NCBI GenBank assembly: GCA_023399055.1
Contig: JAEWQV010000002.1
Coordinates: 310,001 to 374,000, forward strand
Length of the DNA: 64,000 nucleotides
Origin: Bacillota bacterium
GTDB taxonomy: Bacteria; Bacillota; Clostridia; Lachnospirales; Lachnospiraceae
Direction: 5' to 3'
Within the stretch, counting starts at the first letter, position 1; each line of letters begins with the position of its first letter. Shown one piece after another: positions 1-8,634 of this stretch. The position numbers and the translations under genes are program-made. The notes beneath the pieces are model-generated. The model saw nothing but the letters and a program-made list of their open reading frames with translations, searched no databases and was not told the origin of the DNA.

Positions 1-5
1 GAATT

Positions 6-50
6 AAAAAAAACCTTATGTTAAAATACATTCAGAACATATGTTTTTTT
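6..50. terminator. possible bidirectional terminator upstream of recN
   Basis: An A-run, the arm TATGTT (19-22 region), a short loop, the arm AACATA and a T-run form an imperfect hairpin with A/T tails on both sides. It would end a gene lying to the left of the window. The stem is weak and AT-rich. Confidence 0.35.
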
Positions 51-105
51 AAGTATAATTTCTTCCACACCATCGAATAATCTTCGAAGAAATGAGGGAT
101 AGGTA

Positions 106-1791
106 GTGTTAGTCAGTCTGCATGTTAAAAATTTTGCTATAATCAATGAAATAGAAGTATATTTTAATGATAATCTTAATATTATGACGGGCGAGACCGG
201 CGCTGGTAAATCAATTATAATCGGATCTATTAATGCGGCTCTCGGTGCAAAGGTGAATAAGGATATTGTTCGTAATGGTGCAGATTATGCCCTGGTTGAA
301 CTCATTTTTGATACAAAGGAAGCTACAGTTTTTCGTCGTATGGAGGAATTAGATGTTCCGGTGGAAGGTAATCAGATTATAATTTCTCGTAAGATAATGG
401 CTAGTCGAAGTGTTTGTAAAATAAATGGTGAAAATGTTACTGCCTCTGTTTTATCAGAAATTACAGGATTACTGATTGACATCCATGGGCAGCATGAACA
501 TCAGTCCTTATTACATAAGGCAAATCACTTGGAGATTGTGGATCGATTTGCAAAAGATGAGATTGGTGGATTGAAACAGCAGTTAGAACTTGCCTATAAA
601 GAATATAGAAGACTGAAAATTGAATTGGAACAATCGGGAATAGATGAAGAAAAAAGGCTACGAGAGATTTCGTTTTTAGAGTATGAACTGGAGGAAATTA
701 CAAAGGCAAACCTGTTAGAAGGAGAAGATGAGGAATTAGCAATTAAGTATAAGAAGTTATCCAACGCTAATGCTATTTCTGTAGGCCTAGAGCACATCTA
801 CCAGTTTACAGGGAATGATGCTGCCGGAGCTGGAGATCTCATCGGACGAGCTTTAAGGCAATTGCTAAAACTCGCAGATTATGATGAGGCTATACGAAGT
901 TATTTAGATCAGCTGACAGAAATTGATGGATTGATGAGTGATTTTAACAGAGATATATCACAGTATCTGTCCGATCTTGAGAAACCAGAAGAAGAGCTTA
1001 TGGAAGTAACCAAACGATTGGACTTAATTAATCATCTAAAATCAAAATTTGGTAATTCCCTTCAAATAATAAAAAATTATGCGAAAGAATGCGAACAGAA
1101 ATTAGAAAAGTATCGTGATTACGATATCTATATGGATAAACTAAATAAATCATTAAAAAAAGCGGAAGATGAGTTGAAAGAACTATCCACTCAACTGTCG
1201 AATATTCGTAAGAGTAAGGCAAAGGAATTAAACGTTAAAATTAGTGAGGCTTTAATCTCATTGAATTTTCTGGATGTTAAATTTGAAATGATCTTTCAAC
1301 AAATGGAACATTATACAGCAAACGGTTTTGACGATGCAGAATTTATTATTTCTACCAACCCTGGGGAAAGTATGAAGCCTTTGTCAAAAGTGGCATCCGG
1401 TGGTGAATTATCCAGAATTATGTTAGGTATAAAATCTGTGTTAGCAGATAAAGATGAAATTGAAACACTAATTTTTGATGAGATAGATGTTGGTATTAGT
1501 GGAAGAACAGCACAGAAGGTCTCAGAACAGTTGGCATTAATCGCTAGAAATCATCAGATTATTTGTATTACACATTTGGCACAAATAGCTGCGATGGCGG
1601 ATACTCATTATATAATAGAGAAGCAAACCGATGGATTATCTACTCAAACAATAATTAAAAAATTGAATCAAAAAGAAGAAGTAGAGGAATTATCCAGAAT
1701 TCTTGGAGGTGCTGAAATTACGGAACGTGTGAAAGATAGTGCCAAAGAAATGAAAGAATTAGCATTAGCTACTAAAAAATACAAGCTTTAA
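106..1791 (+). CDS. recN: DNA repair protein RecN
   Basis: RecN is an SMC-like ATPase that acts at DNA double-strand breaks in recombinational repair. The 561-residue length is normal for the family. The N-terminus shows the Walker A motif GETGAGKS (residues about 29-36), the middle is a long coiled coil, and the C-terminus has the ABC signature region and Walker B (LIFDEIDVGISG) followed by a switch histidine (ITHLAQIA). The start is GTG at 106, preceded by a GAGGGATAGG ribosome site; MLVSLHVKNFAII is the usual RecN opening. In clostridia recN commonly lies just upstream of spoIVB and spo0A, as here. The identification is secure. Confidence 0.97.
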   Translation: MLVSLHVKNFAIINEIEVYFNDNLNIMTGETGAGKSIIIGSINAALGAKVNKDIVRNGADYALVELIFDTKEATVFRRMEELDVPVEGNQIIISRKIMASRSVCKINGENVTASVLSEITGLLIDIHGQHEHQSLLHKANHLEIVDRFAKDEIGGLKQQLELAYKEYRRLKIELEQSGIDEEKRLREISFLEYELEEITKANLLEGEDEELAIKYKKLSNANAISVGLEHIYQFTGNDAAGAGDLIGRALRQLLKLADYDEAIRSYLDQLTEIDGLMSDFNRDISQYLSDLEKPEEELMEVTKRLDLINHLKSKFGNSLQIIKNYAKECEQKLEKYRDYDIYMDKLNKSLKKAEDELKELSTQLSNIRKSKAKELNVKISEALISLNFLDVKFEMIFQQMEHYTANGFDDAEFIISTNPGESMKPLSKVASGGELSRIMLGIKSVLADKDEIETLIFDEIDVGISGRTAQKVSEQLALIARNHQIICITHLAQIAAMADTHYIIEKQTDGLSTQTIIKKLNQKEEVEELSRILGGAEITERVKDSAKEMKELALATKKYKL

Positions 1792-1840
1792 AAATTGAAA
1801 ATTACGTATACTAAAATCATGGATATACAATACTATTGTG

Positions 1841-1871
1841 GGATATACAATACGGTTGTATATCCTTTTTT
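1841..1871 (+). terminator. terminator after recN
   Basis: GGATATACAA (1841-1850) pairs with TTGTATATCC (1856-1865) and is followed by six T. A second copy of the left arm lies at 1821-1830, so an alternative, longer-range pairing to the same right arm is possible. Confidence 0.8.
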
Positions 1872-1986
1872 GATGTAAGAAAACTAGAGAAACACTGCAT
1901 CAAAGAACTTCAAATCAAGCAACAACCTTTAATATATTTTAAGACAGCAAGTGCGTGCATGAAAAAAAGAGGTATGAGGTGAAAGG

Positions 1987-3270
1987 ATGAGGGTAAACAA
2001 AATATATCGAAAGTTTTTAATCTGTTTGTTTATTGTAAATATTGTTGTATTAGTATTTTTTATTTATTATTACATCGAAAAAAGTATACCAAACGAAATT
2101 AAATTGGTGGTGGGAACGGAGCAAGATTTCGACTTCAATATGCCCATGCAAGCCAATATTGAAACAGAAGATGTTGGGGTTATCAGTGTAAATGATCTTA
2201 GAGTTCCGGCTAATCAAATCGACATTGATTTAAATCAACCATTTACATTAGAATCCTCTCAAACAGGGAAGTATAATGTAAGTTTAAAGCTTTTCGGTAT
2301 TATTGATTTAAAAAATATTTCATTGGATGTAATTGAGACAAATGAATTGATCCCATGTGGTTATCCAATTGGTATTTATGTAGAAACTGATGGGCTTCTT
2401 GTATTAGGTAGTGGGCGAATTACAGGTGCCGACGGTCTCAATCATGAACCAATTAGCAACAAATTAAAGTCTGGGGATTATATATTAGAAATAAACAATA
2501 TTAAACTTACAGAAAAAAGTGAATTAATTGATGAAATTCAAAAATGCGAGGGTAAAGATGTAACGTTGTTGGTTAGAAGAAATGAGGAAGATTTTACGGT
2601 TAGGATTACCCCTGTAAAAACCTCGAGCGGTTCCTATAAAATAGGCGCCTGGATTAGGGATAATACACAGGGTATTGGAACACTTACCTTTATCACTACT
2701 GATGGGCAATTTGGTGCTTTAGGTCATGGTATTACCGATATTGATACCGGTCTATTAATGGATGTAAAGCAAGGCTCGATTTATACAGCAGAGATTATGT
2801 CAATTATTAAAGGTAAAGAAGGAGCACCGGGGGAATTAATAGGTATGATTCGCCAAAATGACAGGTTTCGAATAGGTAAAATTACGAACAACACCTATCA
2901 AGGGATATTTGGTAGAATTGGAGGAAATTATGAGGAAGACCCATTACTGAAACCTCTAGAGATAGGATTAAAACAAGAGGTAAAGAAGGGGAAAGCAGTC
3001 ATTCGCTGTACAATTGATGATAAAATAGAAGATTTTAATATTAGCATTGAGAGTGTTGATGTTAGCAATAGTAATCATAGTAAAGGCATTGTTTTGCGCA
3101 TTACAGACGAAAGATTATTAAATATGACAGGCGGAATTGTTCAAGGTATGAGTGGAAGCCCAATTATCCAAAATAACAAGATAATAGGTGCTGTTACGCA
3201 TGTATTTATACAGGATTCAACGAAAGGTTATGGTACTTTCATAGAGAACATGGTAAATAATTTAGAATAA
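1987..3270 (+). CDS. spoIVB: SpoIVB peptidase (stage IV sporulation protein B)
   Basis: SpoIVB is the S55-family serine peptidase that signals across the outer forespore membrane to start pro-sigma-K processing. The 427-residue protein has an N-terminal membrane segment (residues about 10-30), a PDZ domain (about 120-205) and the peptidase domain. The catalytic histidine is H247 in GALGHGITD and the serine is in GMSGSP (S389), as in the Bacillus protein. The ATG at 1987 is preceded by AGGTGAAAGG. It lies between recN and spo0A, the conserved clostridial order. No clear terminator follows the gene. Confidence 0.95.
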   Translation: MRVNKIYRKFLICLFIVNIVVLVFFIYYYIEKSIPNEIKLVVGTEQDFDFNMPMQANIETEDVGVISVNDLRVPANQIDIDLNQPFTLESSQTGKYNVSLKLFGIIDLKNISLDVIETNELIPCGYPIGIYVETDGLLVLGSGRITGADGLNHEPISNKLKSGDYILEINNIKLTEKSELIDEIQKCEGKDVTLLVRRNEEDFTVRITPVKTSSGSYKIGAWIRDNTQGIGTLTFITTDGQFGALGHGITDIDTGLLMDVKQGSIYTAEIMSIIKGKEGAPGELIGMIRQNDRFRIGKITNNTYQGIFGRIGGNYEEDPLLKPLEIGLKQEVKKGKAVIRCTIDDKIEDFNISIESVDVSNSNHSKGIVLRITDERLLNMTGGIVQGMSGSPIIQNNKIIGAVTHVFIQDSTKGYGTFIENMVNNLE

Positions 3271-3421
3271 GGAAATGTTTTGTTATAATAAGAAGTCGAC
3301 GAAATGTGCTAATAAAAATATAAATTTTATCCAATCTTACAGCATATTAATTGATTAAAATTTATTAAAGTACAAAATGTTGTGGTAGACTCTTTTTCTT
3401 CGATTTATTCCCTTTTTTCAC

Positions 3422-3428
3422 TGTCGAA
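3422..3428 (+). promoter_or_regulatory. Spo0A-binding site (0A box) candidate
   Basis: The heptamer TGTCGAA is an exact match to the consensus 0A box. It lies about 380 bp upstream of spo0A in the 535-bp gap 3271-3805, where autoregulation would be expected. A single 7-bp match is weak evidence alone; the position is what supports it. Confidence 0.5.
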
Positions 3429-3630
3429 TGGTGCGACAATAATAGTTTGATACTTTGAATCCGAGCAGATATAATTCATTTATGGTAAAAATTTACAAGA
3501 CAAATCTGGTTGAATTTGGATGTAGCTTTTTGGGAGATTGTGTTGATAATTGCCTAATAGTGTAAAAGTTTAATAAAAAACGTCATAATTTGTTTGATAA
3601 TATTTGGTAATTATGCTATTGCGATTAAGA

Positions 3631-3659
3631 TTGACGCTAATTTATGCAGGTTATATAAT
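3631..3659 (+). promoter_or_regulatory. sigma-A-type promoter of spo0A
   Basis: TTGACG (3631-3636), a 17-bp spacer and TATAAT (3654-3659) form a near-consensus vegetative promoter about 140 bp upstream of spo0A. The rest of the 3271-3805 gap is AT-rich and I see no further gene in it. Confidence 0.75.
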
Positions 3660-3805
3660 AGATTCATAACAACATGAAAACCAAAAAAGCTACACATGAT
3701 TCACGAACAGTGATGTACCTAATACAGACAACCTAATGTTTATAAGGCACTAAGGGAACGAAAAAATGGCGCGAAATTAATGATTATGGAGGTTGGAAAA
3801 GTAAT

Positions 3806-4606
3806 ATGAGTAAGATTAATGTAGCTATTGTTGATGACAATGAGAGAATGGTAAACCTTCTCGAGGATATTTTAAAGGCAGACGCAGATATCGAGGTTGT
3901 GGGGAAATCCGAAAATGGAATTGATGCGTTGGACATGATCAAAGAGAAGAAGCCTGATGTGGTTTTACTTGATCTTATTATGCCGAAGTTGGACGGGCTA
4001 GGCGTAATGGAAAAAATCAGGAAAGATGCAGATATTAAGAAATCACCATCTTTTATTATTATCACAGCAATTGGACAAGAAGGTGTAACAGAAAGTGCTT
4101 TTGAATTAGGTGCTAATTATTATATTATGAAGCCTTTTGATAATAGTGTAGTATTATCAAGAATTAAGGCAATGAAAGTTGATTATCATAGCAGACTTAT
4201 TGATAACCATAAAGTAAGTACATATGAGAATAAGTCTGTTTACATGGAAAGAAATTTGGAATCAGATGTAACTAACATTATTCACGAAATTGGTGTTCCA
4301 GCACATATTAAAGGATATCAATATCTTAGAGATGCTATTATGATGTCTGTTAATGACGCGGAAATGTTAAATTCCATTACAAAACTTCTTTATCCATCAA
4401 TTGCAAAACGTCACAAAACTACTCCAAGCAGAGTAGAAAGAGCTATTCGTCATGCAATTGAGGTAGCGTGGAGTAGAGGTAAAATGGAAATGATCGATGA
4501 ATTATTTGGATATACTGTAAGCAATGGTAAAGGGAAACCAACAAATTCTGAATTCGTTGCCTTAATTGCTGATAAAATCAGATTAGAATATAAATTAAGA
4601 TCATAA
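3806..4606 (+). CDS. spo0A: sporulation master regulator Spo0A
   Basis: Spo0A is the response regulator that, when phosphorylated, switches on sporulation. The 266-residue length is standard. The receiver domain (residues 1-125) has the acidic pair D10-D11, the phosphorylated D56 (VVLLDLIMP) and a conserved Lys (IMKPFD). The C-terminal effector domain contains the recognition-helix region PSRVERAIRHAIEVAW. The ribosome site GGAGG lies just upstream of the ATG at 3806. It follows spoIVB, with its own strong promoter in between. Confidence 0.98.
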   Translation: MSKINVAIVDDNERMVNLLEDILKADADIEVVGKSENGIDALDMIKEKKPDVVLLDLIMPKLDGLGVMEKIRKDADIKKSPSFIIITAIGQEGVTESAFELGANYYIMKPFDNSVVLSRIKAMKVDYHSRLIDNHKVSTYENKSVYMERNLESDVTNIIHEIGVPAHIKGYQYLRDAIMMSVNDAEMLNSITKLLYPSIAKRHKTTPSRVERAIRHAIEVAWSRGKMEMIDELFGYTVSNGKGKPTNSEFVALIADKIRLEYKLRS

Positions 4607-4635
4607 TTTTTTTTGGTCAATTTCAAATATGGATA

Positions 4636-4683
4636 AATATGGACGTGCTATCAAATGTAATTACGTTTTGGCACGTCCATATT
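4636..4683. repeat. 13-bp perfect inverted repeat after spo0A
   Basis: AATATGGACGTGC (4636-4648) and GCACGTCCATATT (4671-4683) are perfect inverted copies around a 22-nt loop. No T-run follows, so it is not a textbook terminator. It may act as an RNA stability or transcription-end element for spo0A. Confidence 0.5.
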
Positions 4684-4807
4684 AACATGAAACGAATAAA
4701 TAGTTTAGATGAATATCTTATGAGCTTTTTTGAAACAATAATTCCGTAGGATAACTTTATATATTTATCATAAGTCCTAAAATCTTGAACTTATTTAAAG
4801 ATATCAA

Positions 4808-4836
4808 TTGTATACTTTTAGTAATAAATGTATAAT
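4808..4836 (+). promoter_or_regulatory. promoter candidate for gap
   Basis: TTGTAT (4808-4813), a 17-bp spacer and TATAAT (4831-4836) precede gap by about 245 bp. It implies a long 5' leader. A weaker alternative lies nearer the gene (TTGTCA at 4993 with TATTTT at 5015). Confidence 0.5.
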
Positions 4837-5026
4837 AAAAGCAATGATAATTAATATAAACTATAAATTTGCACAAAAGGTACATGCTTTTTTGATGAAA
4901 AATCAACATAATCATAATATTGAGAAAATAGGAAAAGAAAACCTTGAAATTTAATTCAAAATTAGGTAAAATAAATCTGGATTGAGATTTTTTTGTCAAT
5001 GTAAATGTTATATTTATTTTGATTAA

Positions 5027-5046
5027 TTACTGCCATAAGGCAGTAA
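5027..5046. repeat. palindrome in the gap leader
   Basis: TTACTGCC and GGCAGTAA are perfect 8-bp arms around ATAA, ending about 16 bp before the AGGAGG ribosome site of gap. It could be a protein operator or a 5' mRNA hairpin protecting a highly expressed transcript; the sequence does not decide. Confidence 0.5.
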
Positions 5047-5079
5047 ATTATATATTAAACTTTTAGGAGGAATATAATC

Positions 5080-6093
5080 ATGGCAGTAAAAGTAGCAATT
5101 AATGGTTTTGGACGTATCGGCCGTCTTGCTTTCAGACAGATGTTCGGCGCAGAGGGTTATGAAGTAGTAGCAATTAACGATTTAACAGACGCTAAAATGT
5201 TAGCTCACTTATTAAAATACGATTCCGCACAAGGTAGATATGCGAAAGCTGATACAGTAGTAGCAAAAGAGAATTCTATCGTTGTTGACGGAAAAGAAAT
5301 CCAAATCTATGCTGAGAAAAATCCTGCTGATTTACCTTGGGGCAAAATTGGCGTAGACGTAGTTCTTGAGTGTACAGGCTTCTTTGCTTCTAAAGCAAAA
5401 TCACAAGCTCATATCGATGCAGGTGCTAAGAAAGTTGTTATTTCTGCTCCAGCAGGTAATGATCTTCCTACCGTTGTTTTCAGTGTTAATGAGAACATCT
5501 TAACATCCAGCGATACTATTATTTCTGCAGCTTCTTGTACAACAAACTGCTTAGCTCCTATGGCAGATACATTAAATAAATTAGCAACAATCGAAAAAGG
5601 CTTCATGACCACAATTCATGCTTACACAGGTGATCAGATGACTCTTGATGGTCCTCACAGAAATGGTGACTTAAGAAGAGCACGTGCTGCAGCTGTAAAT
5701 ATTACACCTAACTCCACAGGTGCTGCTAAAGCAATTGGTCTTGTAATTCCAGAATTAAGCGGTAAATTAGACGGTGCTGCTCAAAGAGTTCCTGTTCCTA
5801 CAGGTTCCACAACTGAGTTAGTTGCAGTAGTTAACGGTAAGGTTACAGTAGATCAGGTTAATGCAGCTATGAAAGCAGCAGCTAGTGCATCCTTCGGTTA
5901 TACTGAAGATGAGATCGTTTCTTCTGACGTTATCGGTATTACTTATGGTTCCTTATTTGATGGAACACAGACTAAGATCACTGATCTTGAGAATGGCAAG
6001 ACTTTAGTAAAGGTTGTTTCTTGGTATGATAATGAGAACTCCTATACTAGCCAGATGGTTAGAACGATTAAATATTTTGCTGAATTAGCGTAA
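5080..6093 (+). CDS. gap: glyceraldehyde-3-phosphate dehydrogenase (NAD, type I)
   Basis: This enzyme oxidises glyceraldehyde-3-phosphate to 1,3-bisphosphoglycerate in glycolysis. The 337-residue chain has the Rossmann opening INGFGRIGR, an Asp after the second strand (D34) typical of NAD specificity, and the catalytic Cys C153 in SAASCTTNCLAPM. The ATG at 5080 follows a strong AGGAGG site. It is the first gene of the glycolytic cluster gap-pgk-tpiA-gpmI, but it has its own strong terminator, so it can be expressed alone. Confidence 0.98.
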   Translation: MAVKVAINGFGRIGRLAFRQMFGAEGYEVVAINDLTDAKMLAHLLKYDSAQGRYAKADTVVAKENSIVVDGKEIQIYAEKNPADLPWGKIGVDVVLECTGFFASKAKSQAHIDAGAKKVVISAPAGNDLPTVVFSVNENILTSSDTIISAASCTTNCLAPMADTLNKLATIEKGFMTTIHAYTGDQMTLDGPHRNGDLRRARAAAVNITPNSTGAAKAIGLVIPELSGKLDGAAQRVPVPTGSTTELVAVVNGKVTVDQVNAAMKAAASASFGYTEDEIVSSDVIGITYGSLFDGTQTKITDLENGKTLVKVVSWYDNENSYTSQMVRTIKYFAELA

Positions 6094-6139
6094 TTAGTTC
6101 AACAAGGTTTATCTAATGATGCTTCATTGATCCATCATG

Positions 6140-6168
6140 GGTCCGGTCTTTAAGGACCGGACCTTTTT
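6140..6168 (+). terminator. terminator after gap
   Basis: GGTCCGGTC (6140-6148) pairs perfectly with GACCGGACC (6155-6163) around a 6-nt loop and is followed by TTTTT. It is GC-rich and unambiguous. Confidence 0.93.
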
Positions 6169-6297
6169 GTTGTTCATGATTTACAACAATACAGCTTAGG
6201 TTGGATTGGTTTACTTAAGACTAAAAGGAACGAAAGAAGTAAAAATAAGTAACATAGGAAACTTTGATTAGAACATATTTTGAAAGGAGTAAGTATT

Positions 6298-7491
6298 ATG
6301 TTAAACAAGAAGTCAGTAGATGATATTAATGTACAAGGTAAAAGAGTTTTAGTAAGATGCGATTTTAATGTTCCTTTGCAGGAAGGAAGAATTACAGATG
6401 AGGTTCGTTTGGTAGAAGCACTTCCTACAATTAAAAAACTTCTTGCTGATGGTGGCAAAGTTATTCTTTGTTCCCATCTTGGTAAACCAAAGGGCGAGCC
6501 AAAGCCAGAATTATCTTTAGCACCTGTAGCAACAAGATTAGCAGAGCTTTTGGGACAGGAAGTTAAATTTGCAAAAGATGATAATGTTGTTGGTGAGAAT
6601 GCAAAGGCTGCTGTTGCAGCTATGAAAGATGGCGAGGTAGTTCTTTTAGAGAATACACGTTATCGCGTAGAAGAGACAAAAAATGGTGAGGCATTTAGTA
6701 AGGAATTAGCTTCCCTTTGTGATATATTTGTTAATGATGCTTTTGGTACAGCACATAGAGCACATTGCTCCAATGTTGGTGTTACTAATTTTGTTGACAC
6801 TGCAGTTGTTGGTTACTTAATGCAAAAGGAAATTGAGTTTCTTGGGAATGCAGTGAATAATCCTCAAAGACCTTTTGTAGCAATTCTTGGTGGTTCAAAG
6901 GTTTCCAGTAAAATCTCTGTAATTGAGAACTTACTTGATAAAGTAGACACCTTGATTATCGGTGGAGGTATGGCATATACCTTCATGAAATCTTTGGGTG
7001 AAGAAGTTGGTTTATCCTTATTAGAAGCTGATTATATTGATTATGCAAAGCAGATGCTTGAAAAAGCAGAGCAAAAAGGTGTTAAAATGTTAATTCCAAT
7101 CGATACAGTAGTATCACAGGAATATAGCAATACAGCTCCTTTTAAAACTGTATTACGTGGTCAAATTGAACCAGGTTGGGAAGGTCTTGATATTGGGGAG
7201 AAGACACGTGAATTGTATGCTGATGCAGTAAAAGATGCAAAGACTGTAGTTTGGAATGGACCAATGGGTGTATTTGAATTATCAAACTTTGCAGCTGGTA
7301 CAGTAGCAGTAGCAAAAGCACTCTCCGAAATTGAAGGAACAACCATTATTGGTGGTGGTGATTCCGCAGCCGCAGTTAATATCCTTGGCTTCGGTGATAA
7401 GATGACTCATATTTCAACAGGTGGTGGAGCTTCCTTAGAGTTCCTTGAAGGAAAAGAACTTCCTGGTATTGCAGCAGCAAACGATAAATAG
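6298..7491 (+). CDS. pgk: phosphoglycerate kinase
   Basis: This enzyme makes ATP from 1,3-bisphosphoglycerate in glycolysis. The 397-residue length is normal, with the N-terminal substrate motif RVLVRCDFNVPL and the C-terminal nucleotide-binding GGGDSAAA and TGGGASLEFLEG. I place the start at ATG 6298 because AAAGGAG (6281-6287 region) is the ribosome site for it; the upstream in-frame TTG at 6280 would overlap that site. It lies between gap and tpiA. Confidence 0.97.
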   Translation: MLNKKSVDDINVQGKRVLVRCDFNVPLQEGRITDEVRLVEALPTIKKLLADGGKVILCSHLGKPKGEPKPELSLAPVATRLAELLGQEVKFAKDDNVVGENAKAAVAAMKDGEVVLLENTRYRVEETKNGEAFSKELASLCDIFVNDAFGTAHRAHCSNVGVTNFVDTAVVGYLMQKEIEFLGNAVNNPQRPFVAILGGSKVSSKISVIENLLDKVDTLIIGGGMAYTFMKSLGEEVGLSLLEADYIDYAKQMLEKAEQKGVKMLIPIDTVVSQEYSNTAPFKTVLRGQIEPGWEGLDIGEKTRELYADAVKDAKTVVWNGPMGVFELSNFAAGTVAVAKALSEIEGTTIIGGGDSAAAVNILGFGDKMTHISTGGGASLEFLEGKELPGIAAANDK

Positions 7492-7513
7492 TATTAATTT
7501 CATAAATATATTG

Positions 7514-7568
7514 TTGTGGCAAGCTTTTCTTTGAATGTAATTGATTTTTGAAGAAAAGCTTGCTACAA
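7514..7568. repeat. 18-bp stem-loop in the pgk-tpiA gap
   Basis: TTGTGGCAAGCTTTTCTT (7514-7531) and AAGAAAAGCTTGCTACAA (7551-7568) pair over 18 bp with one G-U wobble and a 19-nt loop. No T-run follows, so read-through into tpiA is likely. It may be a processing or stability hairpin. Confidence 0.6.
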
Positions 7569-7693
7569 TCAAATAGGTCATTTTAGCTAAAATAAATGTA
7601 ATTATTCATAACCAAGCTTGAAAACCTGCGGTTTCCTTGCTGTTTGGCTTTGAACTGTTACAAATAAACATAGTAAATTTTAGGAGGACAGTC

Positions 7694-8440
7694 ATGCGTA
7701 GAAAGATTATCGCTGGAAACTGGAAAATGAATAAGACACCTGCAGAAGCAGTTGCCTTGATTGATGAATTAAAGTCATTAGTAGCAACAGAGGAAGCAGA
7801 TGTAGTATTTTGCGTACCATCCATTTCTTTAACGACTGCTATTGAAGCAGCAAAAGGAACCAATATTGAAATTGGTGCACAAAATATGTATTACCAAGAG
7901 AATGGTGCATTTACTGGAGAAATCGCTCCAAATATGCTTACAAGCATTGGTGTAAAGTATGTTATTATTGGACATTCTGAAAGAAGAGAGTACTTTGCAG
8001 AGACAGATGAAACCGTAAATCTTAAGGTTTTAAAGGCGTTTGAGCACGGTATCACTCCAATTATTTGTTGTGGAGAATCCTTAAAGCAGAGAGAGCAAGG
8101 CATTACAATTGACTTAATTCGCCAGCAGATTAAAGTTGCATTTCTTAATGTAACAGCAGATCAGGCTAAGACCGCTGTAGTTGCATATGAGCCAATCTGG
8201 GCAATCGGAACAGGTAAAGTAGCAACCACAGAACAAGCAGAAGAAGTATGTAAAGCTATTCGTGAATGTATCGCTGAAATCTATGATGATGCAACAGCAG
8301 CAGAAATTCGTATTCAGTACGGCGGTAGTGTAACAGCAGCAAGTGCTGCAGAGTTATTCTCCCAGGCTAATATTGATGGTGGATTAGTTGGTGGAGCAAG
8401 CTTAAAGGCTGACTTCGGAAAAATCGTAAATTATAAGTAA
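7694..8440 (+). CDS. tpiA: triosephosphate isomerase
   Basis: This enzyme interconverts dihydroxyacetone phosphate and glyceraldehyde-3-phosphate. The 248-residue chain opens with RRKIIAGNWKMNK (active-site Lys K11). It carries the catalytic His in IIGHSERRE (H94) and the catalytic Glu in AYEPIWAIGTG, and ends with the phosphate-binding GGSV and GGLVGGASL. The ATG at 7694 follows TAGGAGGACAGTC; longer in-frame starts lack a ribosome site and the family consensus. Confidence 0.97.
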   Translation: MRRKIIAGNWKMNKTPAEAVALIDELKSLVATEEADVVFCVPSISLTTAIEAAKGTNIEIGAQNMYYQENGAFTGEIAPNMLTSIGVKYVIIGHSERREYFAETDETVNLKVLKAFEHGITPIICCGESLKQREQGITIDLIRQQIKVAFLNVTADQAKTAVVAYEPIWAIGTGKVATTEQAEEVCKAIRECIAEIYDDATAAEIRIQYGGSVTAASAAELFSQANIDGGLVGGASLKADFGKIVNYK

Positions 8441-8448
8441 TTAATTTA

Positions 8449-8479
8449 CCTCTGGTAAGGTGCATAACCTTGTCAGAGG
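8449..8479. repeat. stem-loop in the tpiA-gpmI gap
   Basis: CCTCTG (8449-8454) pairs with CAGAGG (8474-8479), and inside them AAGGT pairs with ACCTT around a 5-nt loop. There is no T-run. It is a structured junction hairpin like the one between pgk and tpiA. Confidence 0.5.
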
Positions 8480-8634
8480 AATCGTGGGGTATTCACCTCC
8501 ACTAGGAAAGCATAGTAATATAGGAAATCATAATAAATTACATTTAGTTAAAGGTTAAGCAAAGCTTCCAACGATATATCTAATGCCCAGCATTAGAAGA
8601 CCTCTTTGGTAAGTGTTAGAATGGAGGAAAAGTA

